Source: Polytrichum commune (Eukaryota > Streptophyta > Polytrichopsida > Polytrichales > Polytrichaceae). Taken from it: DNA of 64,000 bases. The notes under the pieces are model-generated. The model made no database searches and was not told the origin of the DNA. It saw only the letters and a program-made list of their open reading frames with translations. Both the position numbers and the translations under genes were made by a program. Positions 24,346 through 35,786 of this stretch are shown here, piece after piece. The stretch covers positions 12,710,001-12,774,000 of the forward strand of contig OX485803.1 of NCBI GenBank assembly GCA_950295325.1, written 5' to 3'. The stretch's first letter is position 1; the number at the start of each line of letters is the position of its first letter.

Positions 24346-27280
24346 TGAGATAAAACATAGGGTCAATTTAATTCGTTGAGGATAAATTTTATAAGTTTGT
24401 TAGATCTACCATAGCATTGGAAATATGTCTGCTACATGATTATATGTAAAATAAGGTGGTGAATATATCCTTCATTTTAGTAATTAGTAGACAAAAATAG
24501 GATCATAGATATTGGATCCCCCCAAATGTACGTAGTAGGATCAATAGAATAATATGAGTTTGACTACTTGGATGAATATTGTTTAAATTTTGTCCAAGTT
24601 TGGACGAAATGCGTTAGTATGGAAGGAAATGTTGTGGATTTTGTTTGGGGAATGAATGTTGCGACTTCTCAACGACCCTTGGGCTTGCTTAGGGTTTGGG
24701 CAAGCATAGTGGCACGAAAGCGGTAGGTAAGACGTACTTTTTGGAGTTTTCTTCTTTACTCCATAGCATTCACACATGGTGTTTCACAAACACCAAAGAT
24801 TCGGCTTGCTCCGCTCTCGTGCAGTAAGAATCGATTTCAAACTCCACCTCTTTGATTTTCCCCTTCCATTGTCCGTTTTTGACGACATACTATAGATTTT
24901 GGACGCCATCCTGAGTGTGGGATGTAGAAAGATGAAGAGTTACAAGACCTGAATGTGAGCATAGAAAGATGAGATGTTGATGATTACATCAATGCTTCAT
25001 TTTCTACAGAGAGAATGTTGGATCTTGGGAGGAATTGTGGAGTATATTTTATGCAGAGCAGTACGACAACTATCTCATCTATAGTTAAATCGGTTGTTAA
25101 GAGGATTAGGGGAAGACCTTCAAAAAATATGCAACCTACATGTATCCTCAATGGAGTTGACCATGACACGTGGTATATATGACGAGTTCAAAAAATGAGA
25201 TGGAAGGTAGGTACAAGGTGAGGAAGTTGCAGGCATCTCATTGATCGTCTCAATCGAGAGGTGAACAAAGGTAAATAAACAAGTATTGCCAGAACCGGTT
25301 TTATGGTCTATCTTAATTATTTTAGAAAAGTACCTGGACACTTCAAATTCAAATCTGACCACTTGGATCCTATTTGGGTTGATGTATATAGTATAATTTG
25401 TACAGTGACTATGTCATTTGATGTAGAGAGGGATGTCTTTGAGTTTGATCCGGTTGATGATAATTCCTTGAATGAGTTTGTTGAGAAATCTACATGAAAT
25501 TGATAGGGATGTAGGATATTGGTTGTGACCCTATACCCATACCACAAAATAACTATTTTTTTTCTAGTGTACAAATTATGAATGATTGTTGTAAAAAATG
25601 TTTTCTAAGTTAGTAGGTGTTATTTAATCTATGAAATTCTCTTGCTTCATTCAATGATGTCATTTATTAATGAGCATTGGATGGTTAAAGTGATAAGCAT
25701 GTATTCGTCTTTTCAAATGCATGAAGATGATGAGTTAACTCTCAATCCAAATTCGGAGGAAGTTAGGTATTATGTACTCCTAAACCTTAAATTTGTACAT
25801 TTTCTTGTTATTTGGTTTTGAATAGATTTTTTATTGAGCATCTTCAATTCTCCAAATCTAAAACCTAGTTTTTAAGCCATGAAATTATGAGAATTAAGGT
25901 TGGTTTGTGGTTCATTTTCATCAGTTTTTGCACGGGGAGGTCACTTCATCGTCAAGTTGACACCACGTGCGGACAAAGTTTGCTACCACTATATTACATG
26001 CCATATATAATTTTAAAATTTATGCTATTTTTTCTACATATACATGACCACTGATAGTATCTTTTGTATACTTTTTGGAAATTTTTAGTCATTTTTTTTT
26101 GTAATTGTTTTAGTTCAATTCTGTATCATTCTAGTTAGAAATGGTATGTTTAATGAAAAAAACAAATCATCAAATTTAGTTACTACTTTTGACTATGTCA
26201 TAGGTAATGTATATATCTACTCATGAAAAAAAATTGATAAAATTTTGACCCATTTTGGTGGTGCAACTTACCAAAAGAAGATTTGTTTTGGTCGCACGTG
26301 ATGTTCAACTTGACAATGGAGTGATCTACCCGTGAGTTTTTGTTGTTGCTTTTACTTGTCTTGCTAGTAGTGTCCAATATGCCAACTAACTATTGATTGC
26401 CCTTTTGTTATAAAAACTTTTTGTTATAACAACTTTTTGTGCTACAACATTTGGCAACCTCACCATGGTAGACTAGGAGGATTGCGCTTTGCCTTGGAGG
26501 AAGACGTGTTGGAGTGGTTGAAGACTTTGAAGGTTGCTCGCCTCATGCCAACAATTAGTTTTAGTTATTCGTCATCATTGATGTTAAACCTCTCCAAAAT
26601 TTTTAGTCTTATCATGACATTGTAGAGGATATTGACATGTACCTTAACATATATTGGAGGATGCATAGTTTTATCCTAACCCTTCACATTATAAATATTT
26701 GGTACAAGATTGAATGTGTTTGTGAATACAATTAAAATAAATGTTTTTAATTTTTGTATTTACATTTGAATGCAATATTTTGTTTTGGAGTATATAGTTG
26801 TACAACTTTTCATGTCTTGTGATAATTGATTGTATTTTTTGTTTTGTTCTATCCGCGTTTAAATCTTGTTTATGTTAGCTTGTACATTTTGTTGTCTCCA
26901 TGTTTATTGGTAAACTTTTAACTAGTATTCAAGTGCTATTGGTTGTATTTTGAATGGGACTTTAAATGGTTTAGCATTGGTATAACTAATTAAAACCGAT
27001 TGAATGATAAGATGGAAGGTATGGAACGTTTGTTGCTAACATAGTGAATTTTGCAATGCTATAGTATTCCGTCCACTATTTAGAACTTGTACGATTTATT
27101 AAAAATTATATATGGTGCCAAAAAATAGCCTCTCTAAATAATTATAAATAAATAGAGGGTACTAAAAAATATGTCAAAGTAGCTTTATATCTACAAATAG
27201 GGAGAAGAAAAATATTGAGAGGTGCATAAATATCCCCCCATAAAAATCCCATTATCGCACGAAGTTACAAAATGTAAGGG
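24346..27280. mobile_element. Unidentified ~2.9-kb insertion between Copia integrase and RT
   Basis: Copia coding sequence stops at about 24345 and resumes at about 27285. The DNA between is AT-rich and unrelated to Copia. It has small open frames (for example 25303-25497, DVERDVFEFDPVDDNSL) but no domain I recognise. I did not find clear terminal repeats or a target duplication, so the exact ends are uncertain. It could be a nested non-autonomous transposon or several insertions. Confidence 0.6.
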
Positions 27281-27284
27281 GGTG

Positions 27285-28115
27285 TGATCCCCCCGTGCCA
27301 AGGTCCAACGGACCACATTCAGCACCGAAGTTGCACCGGATCCACTCACATTAGCCGAGGCTAAGGCCTCACCAGAATGGCCACATTGGAGCAAAGCTTT
27401 TGAGACCGAATACGCATCCCTCAGAAAGCACCAGGTATTCGAAGAGGTATCCACTGAACTCACAAAACCACCAGTGGGTCACAAACTCATTTTCTCTAGG
27501 AAATTTGGCGCCAACGGCAAATTGCTCACATTCAAAGTCCGCCTTGTTGCCCGAGGTTTTTCACAACGACGGGGCGAGGATTTCGACCAAACTTACGCCC
27601 CCGTCTTGGATATCACCTCATTCAAGTACTTTTTAGCATTCGCAATCCATTTCGGCCTTGAAATATTTTTCATGGATGTTGTAACAGCGTACCTATACGG
27701 CAACATGGATATGCTCTTGTATATCTCACCCCCTCCAGATTTTCTACCGAGGTTGCCTACCCCCTCACCCAGAAAATTTCTTGGCCTACACATATGTAAG
27801 GCATTATACGGCTTAAAGCAAACCAGCAGAATGTGGTATCAGCTACTCCGAGACTTTCTGATTTCACATGGATTTTTGTATGATCCGACCTTACCATGTA
27901 TTTTCACTTTGATTCAGAATTCAAAATATCTGATTGTAGCCGTATATGTAGATGATCTAAATATAATTGGATCCCCTTCATTGTGTAACACACCGAAACT
28001 TACTCACGGCCCAATTCGATATGAAATTGCTCGGAAAGACCTCGTTTTGTCTTGGTTTAGAGATTTAGCACTTCCCGAATGGTGTTCTTCTACATCAACA
28101 ATCTTACACCCGTAA
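27285..28115 (+). pseudogene. Copia reverse transcriptase
   Basis: The RT domain begins with ASPEWPHWSKAFETEY and continues through KVRLVARGFSQRRGEDFDQT, MDVVTAYLYG and CKALYGLKQTSRMWYQ to the catalytic YVDDLNIIG. The expected (D/Y)V.TAFL motif is near-intact and the YVDD box is intact. The frame breaks near 28010. RT copies element RNA into DNA. Confidence 0.92.
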
Positions 28116-28119
28116 GCTA

Positions 28120-28944
28120 CTCAAATTCTTCAACATGGACCAAGCCCATGCATTGGCTGCGCCAATGATCGGGAGGAGTCGCAGCGACGATGATCCGTAT
28201 CAACCTTGCTCGGAGTGGGAGGAGATAGTGGACAGGTTCAAATACCTCATGGCGGTTGGAGCATTCATGTACATGACCACACATACAAGACCGGATATCG
28301 CATTCGCAACAAATATTCTCGCAAGGCATAGTCAAAAACCAACTGCCTGCCATTAGAATGGTGTCAAATATCTACTCCGATATTTACGAGGAACGGAAAA
28401 CCTCGGGTTGTACTACAGAAATGACACAAATGGAGAAATCACAAGATATGTTGACTCTGGATTCAAAACCGATGAAGTAACAGACAAGTCTCAAACCGGT
28501 TACATATTCATCAAGAACGGAGTGCCGATATCGTGAAAATCGGCCAAACAAACCGTGACTGCTACATCCACGAACTATGCTGAACTCTTAGCATTTCACG
28601 AAGCATCAAGAGAAGCGGTATGGCTAAGGACAATGCAAGAGATCCTAGCAAAACAATACAAGATGAACTAGAAGTTCAAACCAACGGTCATATTCGAAGA
28701 TAATGCAGCATGTGTCGCCCAAATGAACACATAATTCATTAAGGCTGATCATGTGAAGCACATGAGCCCACATATATTCGGATTTGCTCAAGACCTTATA
28801 GAAACATGTCAGATTGAAATAAAGAAGATCGAATCCGAAAATAACATAACAGATATGCTTACTAAGGCCTTACCGGCTCACAAGCATAAGAAACTTGTGT
28901 TAGAAGCAGGAATAAAAACCTTACATGAACTCACTTCAAACTAG
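28120..28944 (+). pseudogene. Copia RNase H and C-terminal region
   Basis: The frame contains KYLMAVGAFMYMTTHTRPDI, RYLRGTENLGLYY and YVDSGFKTDEVTDKSQTGY. After in-frame stops it continues with ATSTNYAELLAFHEASREA and ends with ITDMLTKALPAHKHKKLV. At least four stops interrupt it (28354, 28534, 28669 and 28732 regions). Confidence 0.88.
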
Positions 28945-29019
28945 ACTACATTCTTTTCTTTATTGCTGGTTTTCTCCTTTGGGTTTTACTACAGTGAAGT
29001 TTTTAATGAGGTAGTCGCT

Positions 29020-29035
29020 ATATTTCGAGGAGGAT
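29020..29035 (+). other. Polypurine tract before the right LTR
   Basis: CGAGGAGGAT immediately precedes the right LTR, in the position of the second-strand primer. Confidence 0.6.
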
Positions 29036-29282
29036 TGTTAAGGTAGCCTATAGCTAGACTGGACGACCTATAGCCGATTATATAGGTGACGGCAGCTACC
29101 GGAAGGTAGCTGCGCTGCCCCCGAGGTAGTGAGTCTAGGATTAGTTAATATAGCACTGTAGGCGGCTAAATGGCGGCTAAGCCCCATTACTGTAATTAAG
29201 TTCGAAGCATATATATATGATCACATGGCCCTTGCTGGCCACTTGCACTATTGCTTATACCGGCTATCGCCTAATCTTAACA
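29036..29282 (+). repeat. Right LTR, 247 bp
   Basis: The LTR starts TGTTAAGG and ends CTTAACA, and is followed by the GGTTC duplication at 29283-29287. Confidence 0.95.
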
Positions 29283-29287
29283 GGTTC

Positions 29288-29611
29288 ATATGTACATTCA
29301 TAGTATGTATGAGTAATAAAAGAATCAATCTTCTTGACGTTGAATTTTTTCTCTCCTACAATTGTCTTCTCAATATTGCATCGTACTTTATTCTCAAATT
29401 CAAAGTCTTGACCATCTATGAAATTCGGAACACGCTTCCACAAAATGAAAGCAAATATGACTAAACACGAATTGGCAAATCTTTGCTTTGTTTTTTCTGT
29501 CCATTGAAGATCTTTAAATTTGATAGGGGTTGATGTTGGATATTGGATATTCAAAGTATTTTTTTTCCTCCCAATGATGGCAAATCTAGAAACACATCCA
29601 ATACCAAACAT
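29288..29611 (-). pseudogene. MULE transposase, N-terminal part
   Basis: The minus-strand frame from 29611 contains DLQWTEKTKQRF, DGQDFEFENKVRCNIEKT and ITHTYYECTYEP. It then runs into the Copia LTR. With the Copia element and one GGTTC copy removed, this frame continues directly into the block at 20646-20418, so both are parts of one MULE transposase gene. Confidence 0.82.
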
Positions 29612-30252
29612 GAATATTTACAACAAAAGACTATTTCTATATAGTTTTATATGTTACAAAAAAATATGAACCTTATTTGAAATTTAATTATGTTTTTACT
29701 ACATGCTATATTAAACAACATACAACCCTAAACTTGATGATGCCTTACATTACTTCTGGTTTTATATGCTACACCTGACAGAATAGCAAAAACCTCACAA
29801 AATCCGAAATGGCGGTATATTATGAATTTCACTTTATTTGAAAATATCATCAAATCCTCACAAATGCAAGAAAAAATAATATTAGAAGAAAAAAATTTGT
29901 TACATACCTCTTGTGAAACTCAGTGTAGACAAGTATAAGAATGAAAGGTGGGTTCTTATATATGTTTGAAACCCTAAACCCTAATCAAGATAGATGTATA
30001 GATAGTGAACATTTGTCTCGTCATTTATGGCCGTTAGATGTACGATGAAGATGTGAGGTTCATATCTTGCTCTTGTCATAAATATAGGGCTTTCAAACCT
30101 TCACCACTTAAAAGTATTTTGAAATTAAAGTAAGACGTTATAGAATACTCCATCTTTATCTAAATTATAGGGAACAATATTAATTGTTGATTCATGCATG
30201 ACTTGTAGTTAATCTAATGCGGGCTTTGGATGCCAACTCATGTAGGTCCTAT
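29612..30252. other. AT-rich flank of the MULE
   Basis: No coding sequence is recognised. The stretch contains AACCCTAAACCCTAAT near 29970, a short telomere-type motif on the opposite strand. Confidence 0.4.
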
Positions 30253-30363
30253 ATTTCCCATGCCATAAAGATAGGCTTTCTAGGAGGGGGGCTTTCCCAT
30301 AAAGAAGGATGAACTTTTGAGTGTCATCCGCGAGACCTTCATCCCCAGAGGGTACGAGTGTAG
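30253..30363. repeat. Dispersed repeat, inverted partner of 14391-14499
   Basis: This is the reverse-complement match of the repeat at 14391-14499. Confidence 0.8.
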
Positions 30364-30845
30364 GAGTTGGTTCACCCTAGCCAACCACACCGGGGGGTCC
30401 AGCCAACTTTACCATCAAGCTCTCTCAGCAGCAAGTTGCACTAAATGCCAAGAAAGGCAGATTTTTCTACATCTTGCACGCAGAGAGGGAATAAGGGCAT
30501 CCGAATGTACCTCTCATTCATCCAACATGCCCCGGATGTTATTATTTTTGGTTGATTTGACACCGGAAGTAGCTTTAGAAATCCCGAATCATCCTACACC
30601 TTACGGGATGTTTCGCCTCGGCCCTATCCTTCCCATCGTTACTTACAATTACTGCACTGAAACCAGTCACTGAAGTTACCACCTGCAGTAAGTGACAACC
30701 CTACACTCAATTCAATTTACTGCACACAAATCTCATATGCTCCCAACTTGTTTGTCTGTTCATCGGAGGTTTTGCATGTCTCGACGTTTGCAACCTTGGC
30801 ACTCGTGTCGCAATGTTAGGTGAAAGGAGAAACTGGATTGAATTA

Positions 30846-31270
30846 AGGTAGAAATACCATAACCCGGTAACCACCCTCTAGCCGTGCACTAGACCGCCGT
30901 CGTAATGGTGAAGTGCCATTTCTAAAATCGATCATGGCTCGGCGACAACTTCAATGCGTGTACACTTAGTGTAGCCAATGGGAGTCAAGTGTTAATGTAC
31001 TCATGAGGTAACCGATTTAGACGATGTTCAATATGGAAATGCGGATTACCATGTTCGGTGTAGGGAGAATCTAGTGAACGAGTAAGGGGTTTGATAACTT
31101 TCCACTTTGAAAAATTGTAGCATTTTTTTTTGGTATAGGGCAGAAAAATATGAAACAACTTGCATTCTTCATGAATCCTTCTCGTCTATCTTGGAAAATT
31201 ATCTCATGATTGTCAGACCAGATCTTCAATGCAAATCATCTTGTTTTCATGGGTTATGGTATTTCTACCT
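30846..31270. mobile_element. TIR element (copy 1), 425 bp, TA target duplication
   Basis: The ends AGGTAGAAATACCATAACCC and its exact inverse at 31251-31270 form about 20-bp terminal inverted repeats. TA lies on both sides (30844-30845 and 31271-31272). It has no coding capacity. A second copy in inverse orientation lies at 52907-53333 with the same ends and the same TA flanks. TA duplication fits Tc1/mariner-type (Stowaway-like) non-autonomous elements. Confidence 0.88.
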
Positions 31271-32345
31271 TACTTTCCCTCCATCCAGTGAAGACAAGGA
31301 TGCGCACCATGAATCTACGGCAATGGCGAGTTGATGAAAATTTGGTCAATCTTCGGAGTAAAGAGTAAGGTACAATTACCGTTGGTTACCCAATTCCGAC
31401 ACTTATTTTTCGCTTCGTATTGAGTAGGAATAGTTACATTAAAAAGTTTTCACAAAAGGACCTTTTTTAAAAGCACATTACACGTGGAACATGGGCATCT
31501 GCGTTTGATGTTCTTTTCCAGCAAAAGTAGAACGACCTTTCAGAAAATTACCTAGATTGGAATTAACCTTTTTAAGTAGATGCCTTCATTGGGATAGATT
31601 GCCTAGTCTTTAAAGACATATGGAAGACAAAGACAATGGACACGTGGCAGTAGAGGTTCCAAACCTTGTTGTTTGCAAAATTAATGAGCAAAGCAACCTT
31701 GTAACATTGTTCAGTTGTTATGAGCCGTTTCATTCTAATAATATCAATGGCATATTGCTTCATTCAAGTTTATCAAGTTTTGTTTTGCTAAGAGAATAAC
31801 AAAGCATAATTCACAATAAGGTCTAGCTTGTTCTTAGTCCCGCCCAACGTACCAACTCAGCTCGATAATGTTAGGCCAGTTCCAATCCTTATGCTAAAAA
31901 AAGAGTGTTGAGATAAATTGTCTATTCTATAGGTTGCGACACACAAGCAGCTAACAAGATCTTAATGAAAATTTCTCCCAAAGAGGGACCAAACTCATTG
32001 AGGTCCAAACTCATGGCAAGATGTTTATTAATGTGACAAAATATCCAAGACGTTATGATCATGGGAGCCCTGCGGACCTCAGGACCTAGTTCTTCTAGTA
32101 CACTACAGAGGACGCTCTATGTCATCTTCCCATATGCCGGAAAGTAAATTCCTCATGGAATAAAGTGGTCTTCCAATGTGAGCATGACAAGTGGCATAAT
32201 TTGGAGGAGGAAGAATTAAATTTCATCGGAATAGAGGGTTTGGGATTCATGGCATCTATGTAAACACATCCATCGTGGATGAAGGGGCTCCATTAAAAAA
32301 AGTTCCCCAAAAGATTGTGGGCCAATTCATTCCAATTTGACAACG
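31271..32345. other. Intergenic DNA with old repeat fragments
   Basis: No gene is recognised. 31880-32000 resembles both 33520-33600 (CCTTATGCT...AGAGTGTTGAGA...ATTGTCT) and 46995-47060 (GACACA.AAGC..CTAAC.AG.TCTTAAT), so it is a fragment of a dispersed repeat. Confidence 0.4.
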
Positions 32346-32894
32346 GGTTTACACCATGGACCTTGAAGTCGGACCATGGAAGGTGGCCTTTGTTCATGGT
32401 CCAACTTCCATGGTCCGATTTCGTAGAGAATCAATTCATAAAACCTTTTGGCCCCTCACTAGGTGTAAACCAAATGTGGACCAACAGATTTGACCATGCA
32501 CCAAAAAGTGAATGTGCTAATTTTTTTAATATATACCCAAAAAGGACAGATTCGAAAAAAATAATTAAGTTTGACCATCTCTTTACTTCTCTTGTGTTCA
32601 TCTTCTTTTTCCCAAAAAAAATTCATTAAAATTTTATTATAACAAAAATTCTCTGCCATGGGCCCCTACCTTATTCACCACATCACCTCTTTTGCCTCTC
32701 CCACTACAAAACCTGTCGGACCAGGACAATGGATAACGCAGGCCTTAAAATATGTCTTTTGGGGACCTTAAGCGCCATGATCACTCTCGCAATTTTTTTT
32801 CTTGGTGTAAACCGAAGTGGTCCCAGGACAAGTTCAACAGCCAATCACAAATTTTAGAGGGTCTGGGGACGACTTCATGGTCCATGGTGTAAAC
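32346..32894. mobile_element. Non-autonomous PIF/Harbinger-related TIR element, ~550 bp
   Basis: The left end GGGTTTACACCATGGACC..GAAGTC and the inverted right end GACTTCATGGTCCATGGTG TAAAC (to about 32894) are terminal inverted repeats of about 25 bp. Its first ~280 bp match 51546-51780, which lies in front of a PIF/Harbinger transposase relic. It is therefore likely an internally deleted or mobilised relative. It has no significant coding capacity. Confidence 0.75.
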
Positions 32895-34155
32895 AACCCC
32901 ATAGACACCACAAATCCCTAGCCGGAATAGAGAACCCTCTCATGTATAAGAGATGCATCTGTATATCTGGCATCAAGTGGAATGGTTTACATATGTTATT
33001 AAATGAAATTGATTTTAAAGTCCACAAAGCTGAAAAGGCTAATGGGACTGAAAGTACATTAGGATGGTTCATACCAGTTAATTCCCTAGAGTGCTGGAGT
33101 GCGGTAGCCTCCGTGAGTGATGACATCTATGAAGTTACACACTGCTAAAAGTTTTGATTGATAATGTGCATTCTAGGTATCTTCTTGTGGTAAATTCATA
33201 AAAAAAGCTTTGTTGGTATAAGACGAAGAAACTCCACACAATTAAGTCAAACTAAATACACGAAATGGTGTAGTGAATTTATGTTCTCCAGCATCCCCAA
33301 GTGACTTTATCAAAAGTAGGCAGAATGATTTAATACCTAAAGCTTCCGACATTCTTGCTACTTGAATATGAAAGGTTTAGCAGAATTCCATCAGACAGCG
33401 CATATAAAATCAACCCCAAGTCCAGAGTTACTGTGACACAAGGAAGTAGAGCCCTGATTGTGAATCACTTACAACATGAGCACAAAACATGACGTACAAA
33501 ACAGCAAAGAAACCCAGCTCCAAGCCTTATGCTGTAAAAGAGTGTTGAGACAGAATTGTCTGCTCTGCAGGAATGATTGTAAAAGAGAATAAGATACAAG
33601 TCCGAATCCAATCGATAGCAAGACTCTCCCCTACCCATCACAAAACACAGTTGTCGAGAGAAAGTAATATGTTGCAACCCTAATTACAAGGTCGATGAAA
33701 GAAGCGTAACCCTAATCATGGCCTACATGACATTTCCCAAGTAAATTCCATCGCATTTCTCCTCAAAGGAGATTTTCTGTATGTAATCAAAACTCCTACC
33801 TCGCTAACCCCCAGAACACCTCACAGCATAACTGATATCACCTAATTGATAGCACCTGGAAAGTATTACAAAGACTAGGCAAGATTGCCTCCACAACCAT
33901 GGAAGCTCTGACTGAAGCTCTGTTCAGGTTCAAACCCCTGAACTGGAAGTCTGCGAATCCGGGCTCTTGCAAATCAAATATAAGAGGTGCCTCTGGGAAT
34001 GCTAAGAACATGCTGAAGTGGGGGAAATAAAATATCAACCTAATCATTGTTGCCATGCATGCGTTGTTGAAACTGATGCAAGCAACCCACAATAGTGATG
34101 AACATTTTTGTCACATAACTGTAAAAGTACACAGAAGTGAACAAAAAGCACCTCA
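32895..34155. other. 3' flank of the CCDC47-like gene
   Basis: No further coding exon is supported. The part next to 34156 should contain the 3' untranslated region of the minus-strand gene. 33520-33600 carries the dispersed repeat also seen at 31880-31960. Confidence 0.4.
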
Positions 34156-35574
34156 TCAATGCCTGGACATCTTCACCTTGGGCATGGATTTTTTCAGCTG
34201 CCTCAATCGCTCCTTCTCCTCCCTCTTACCTGAAAGGGTAACCTGTTGCTCTGCTTTCTTCTTTTGAATGGCCTCCAAACGCTGCTTTGCGGCTTCTTTG
34301 AACTCGTCTGCTTTGATTTTGGACCGCACACCCGAGGCTTTAGTTTTTGCAGCCGAACTTAATTTGTATCTTCCAATGAGATCAATGCAGTGAGGAACAA
34401 GGGCAATAAGGCGTGTCATTTCTGCCATCTTGTTGGCAGGGGGGATCTGGAATGTGAACTGCAACACCTGACCCTGCTTCACATCAGGAAACTGGTCTGA
34501 AAAGTGAAGGGAAACAAAGTAAGGTGAGTAAGTTTGAAATGCCTTCTCTCCAAAAACCTGGTCCAATAATGCTTCAGTCAAAAGATCAGTTGCAAGCTCC
34601 CGAGACTCGCTGATGACAGCCAGATCCTCCGAGACCCACTTACGAGTGGTAGGTGGATTAAGGATGGTGGCAAATTGCTGAAGATCCTTCAAATCCTTCA
34701 ACGCGTCCTTAGCCTTTTTCTTCCGCACCAACGCAAACACTAAAGGCTCCATGTCCTCATTCATGTTGACCTCGATGGTGACTTCATCTTTCACAGGACT
34801 CACCAAATAAATGAGCTGTGAGAGTAAATCATGACGGTTCTGGAACACCATGGTAGCCAGTAGAGACTTACAGTACCTTCTTCCACTGGCATAAAACTTG
34901 AATGTACTCTGTCCCTCTTTGATCAAGGAAGGGTCATCCGGTTTATCCCCAAACCCTAATAAGCTGAAATTCTTCTCAAATATGCTATCCTTCCCAGCGA
35001 ATTGTGATGCCCACGCAAGAGCGATGTTCTCATTCGCCTTCCTCCCTTTCCAGAACACCACCCCGTAGATTACGAAAAATAACACCCCTGCGGCCTCAAA
35101 AATGTATGATTGCCATGTCCGTGGTTTGGTCACAATTTCGTTCTTCTTCACCTCCCCTCCAGCTTTCTCCTGCAAACCATCAGCAGCAGGAGTAGAAGAG
35201 CTCAAACCCTCATCCGCCACAGGGAAACCCTCAAACTCAACCTCGTCCCAAAACTCGTGAAGCGGATCCGCAGACCGTCCACGCGTGTCTTCCTTCCGCT
35301 TCGGCAGGTTGATTGCCACATTCGGACCGGCGTTGGAACCCATCGAATGATGAACTCTCGCCACCGGAGGCACGAATGCGTCCAAGTCCTCCCCATCGTT
35401 CACATCTTCAAGGAAACCCTCAAATTCCTGCGCCAACACGTAAGTGAAGGGTGCCATCAGGTTGTGGCTGACGATACACATTAGCAGGACGAGCGTGAGT
35501 GCCGCTGAGATGCGGCGGGCCCTTGGCAACACGCACTGCTGCAGGCCACAGCTCATGCGCGACGCCATCGCCAT
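34156..35574 (-). CDS. CCDC47 / DUF1682 family ER membrane protein
   Basis: One uninterrupted frame encodes 472 residues from the ATG at 35574. An upstream in-frame start at 35658 would translate the (AC)n microsatellite as a Cys-Val run, so I prefer 35574. Visible features are an N-terminal hydrophobic segment (about 22-45, signal or membrane anchor), an acidic lumenal stretch (EGFLEDVNDGEDLDAF, DPLHEFWDEVEFEGFP), a transmembrane helix near 160-180 (VLFFVIYGVVFWKG), the conserved DUF1682 core (FKFYASGRRYCKSLLATM, LIYLVSPVKDEVTIEV, HFSDQFPDVKQ), and a basic coiled-coil tail ending KKSMPKVKMSRH. Animal CCDC47 is part of the ER PAT chaperone complex for multipass membrane proteins; the plant role is inferred from homology. 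The lack of introns is notable. The gene is full length for the family. Confidence 0.93.
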   Translation of the reverse strand: MAMASRMSCGLQQCVLPRARRISAALTLVLLMCIVSHNLMAPFTYVLAQEFEGFLEDVNDGEDLDAFVPPVARVHHSMGSNAGPNVAINLPKRKEDTRGRSADPLHEFWDEVEFEGFPVADEGLSSSTPAADGLQEKAGGEVKKNEIVTKPRTWQSYIFEAAGVLFFVIYGVVFWKGRKANENIALAWASQFAGKDSIFEKNFSLLGFGDKPDDPSLIKEGQSTFKFYASGRRYCKSLLATMVFQNRHDLLSQLIYLVSPVKDEVTIEVNMNEDMEPLVFALVRKKKAKDALKDLKDLQQFATILNPPTTRKWVSEDLAVISESRELATDLLTEALLDQVFGEKAFQTYSPYFVSLHFSDQFPDVKQGQVLQFTFQIPPANKMAEMTRLIALVPHCIDLIGRYKLSSAAKTKASGVRSKIKADEFKEAAKQRLEAIQKKKAEQQVTLSGKREEKERLRQLKKSMPKVKMSRH

Positions 35575-35589
35575 CGTCGCTTCGACAGC

Positions 35590-35622
<33 letters not shown>
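35590..35622. repeat. (AC)n microsatellite in the CCDC47-like 5' leader
   Basis: About 16 AC units lie just upstream of the chosen start codon on the minus-strand gene. Confidence 0.95.
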
Positions 35623-35625
35623 CAA

Positions 35626-35785
35626 ACAGAAGCTCACTCGCTGGCCACGGTCGAACACCTTCCTTCACACACAGAGACTGCGAGAGAGAGACAGTTCCCT
35701 ACGAGTTCCCCCAAACGTTCCCTGGAGTTCCCCCTAAAAAAACAGCGTTCCTTATGAGATGCTTATGAGTTCCCACTTTTGTTCC
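35626..35785. repeat. GTTCC-rich upstream region, copy 1
   Basis: AGTTCCC/CGTTCCC-type words occur many times (35692-35786). The block from CTCACTCGCTGGCC to GAGAGAGAC is echoed at 36480-36550 (CGCTTGCTGGTTGGAGTCAAACACC, GAGAGAGAGAC). It is likely the promoter and 5' leader of the CCDC47-like gene. Confidence 0.6.
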
Positions 35786-35786
35786 C

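Larger units (their letters stand above)
20652..29282 (+). mobile_element. Copia LTR retrotransposon, degenerate, with internal insertion
   Basis: The element is bounded by LTRs at 20652-20897 and 29036-29282 and by GGTTC target duplications. The pol order is gag, protease, integrase, reverse transcriptase, RNase H, which defines Ty1/Copia. Stops and frameshifts occur in all parts, and 24345 to about 27280 is extra DNA. The two LTRs differ at roughly 20 of 246 positions by eye, so the insertion is not recent. Without the internal insertion it would be about 5.7 kb. It interrupts the MULE transposase gene that lies on the opposite strand. Confidence 0.95.

Noticed and set aside
35499-35768. 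Open frames on the + strand opposite the CCDC47-like start, with Thr-His runs
   Set aside because: They are translations of the (AC)n microsatellite and of the antisense of a clear gene.
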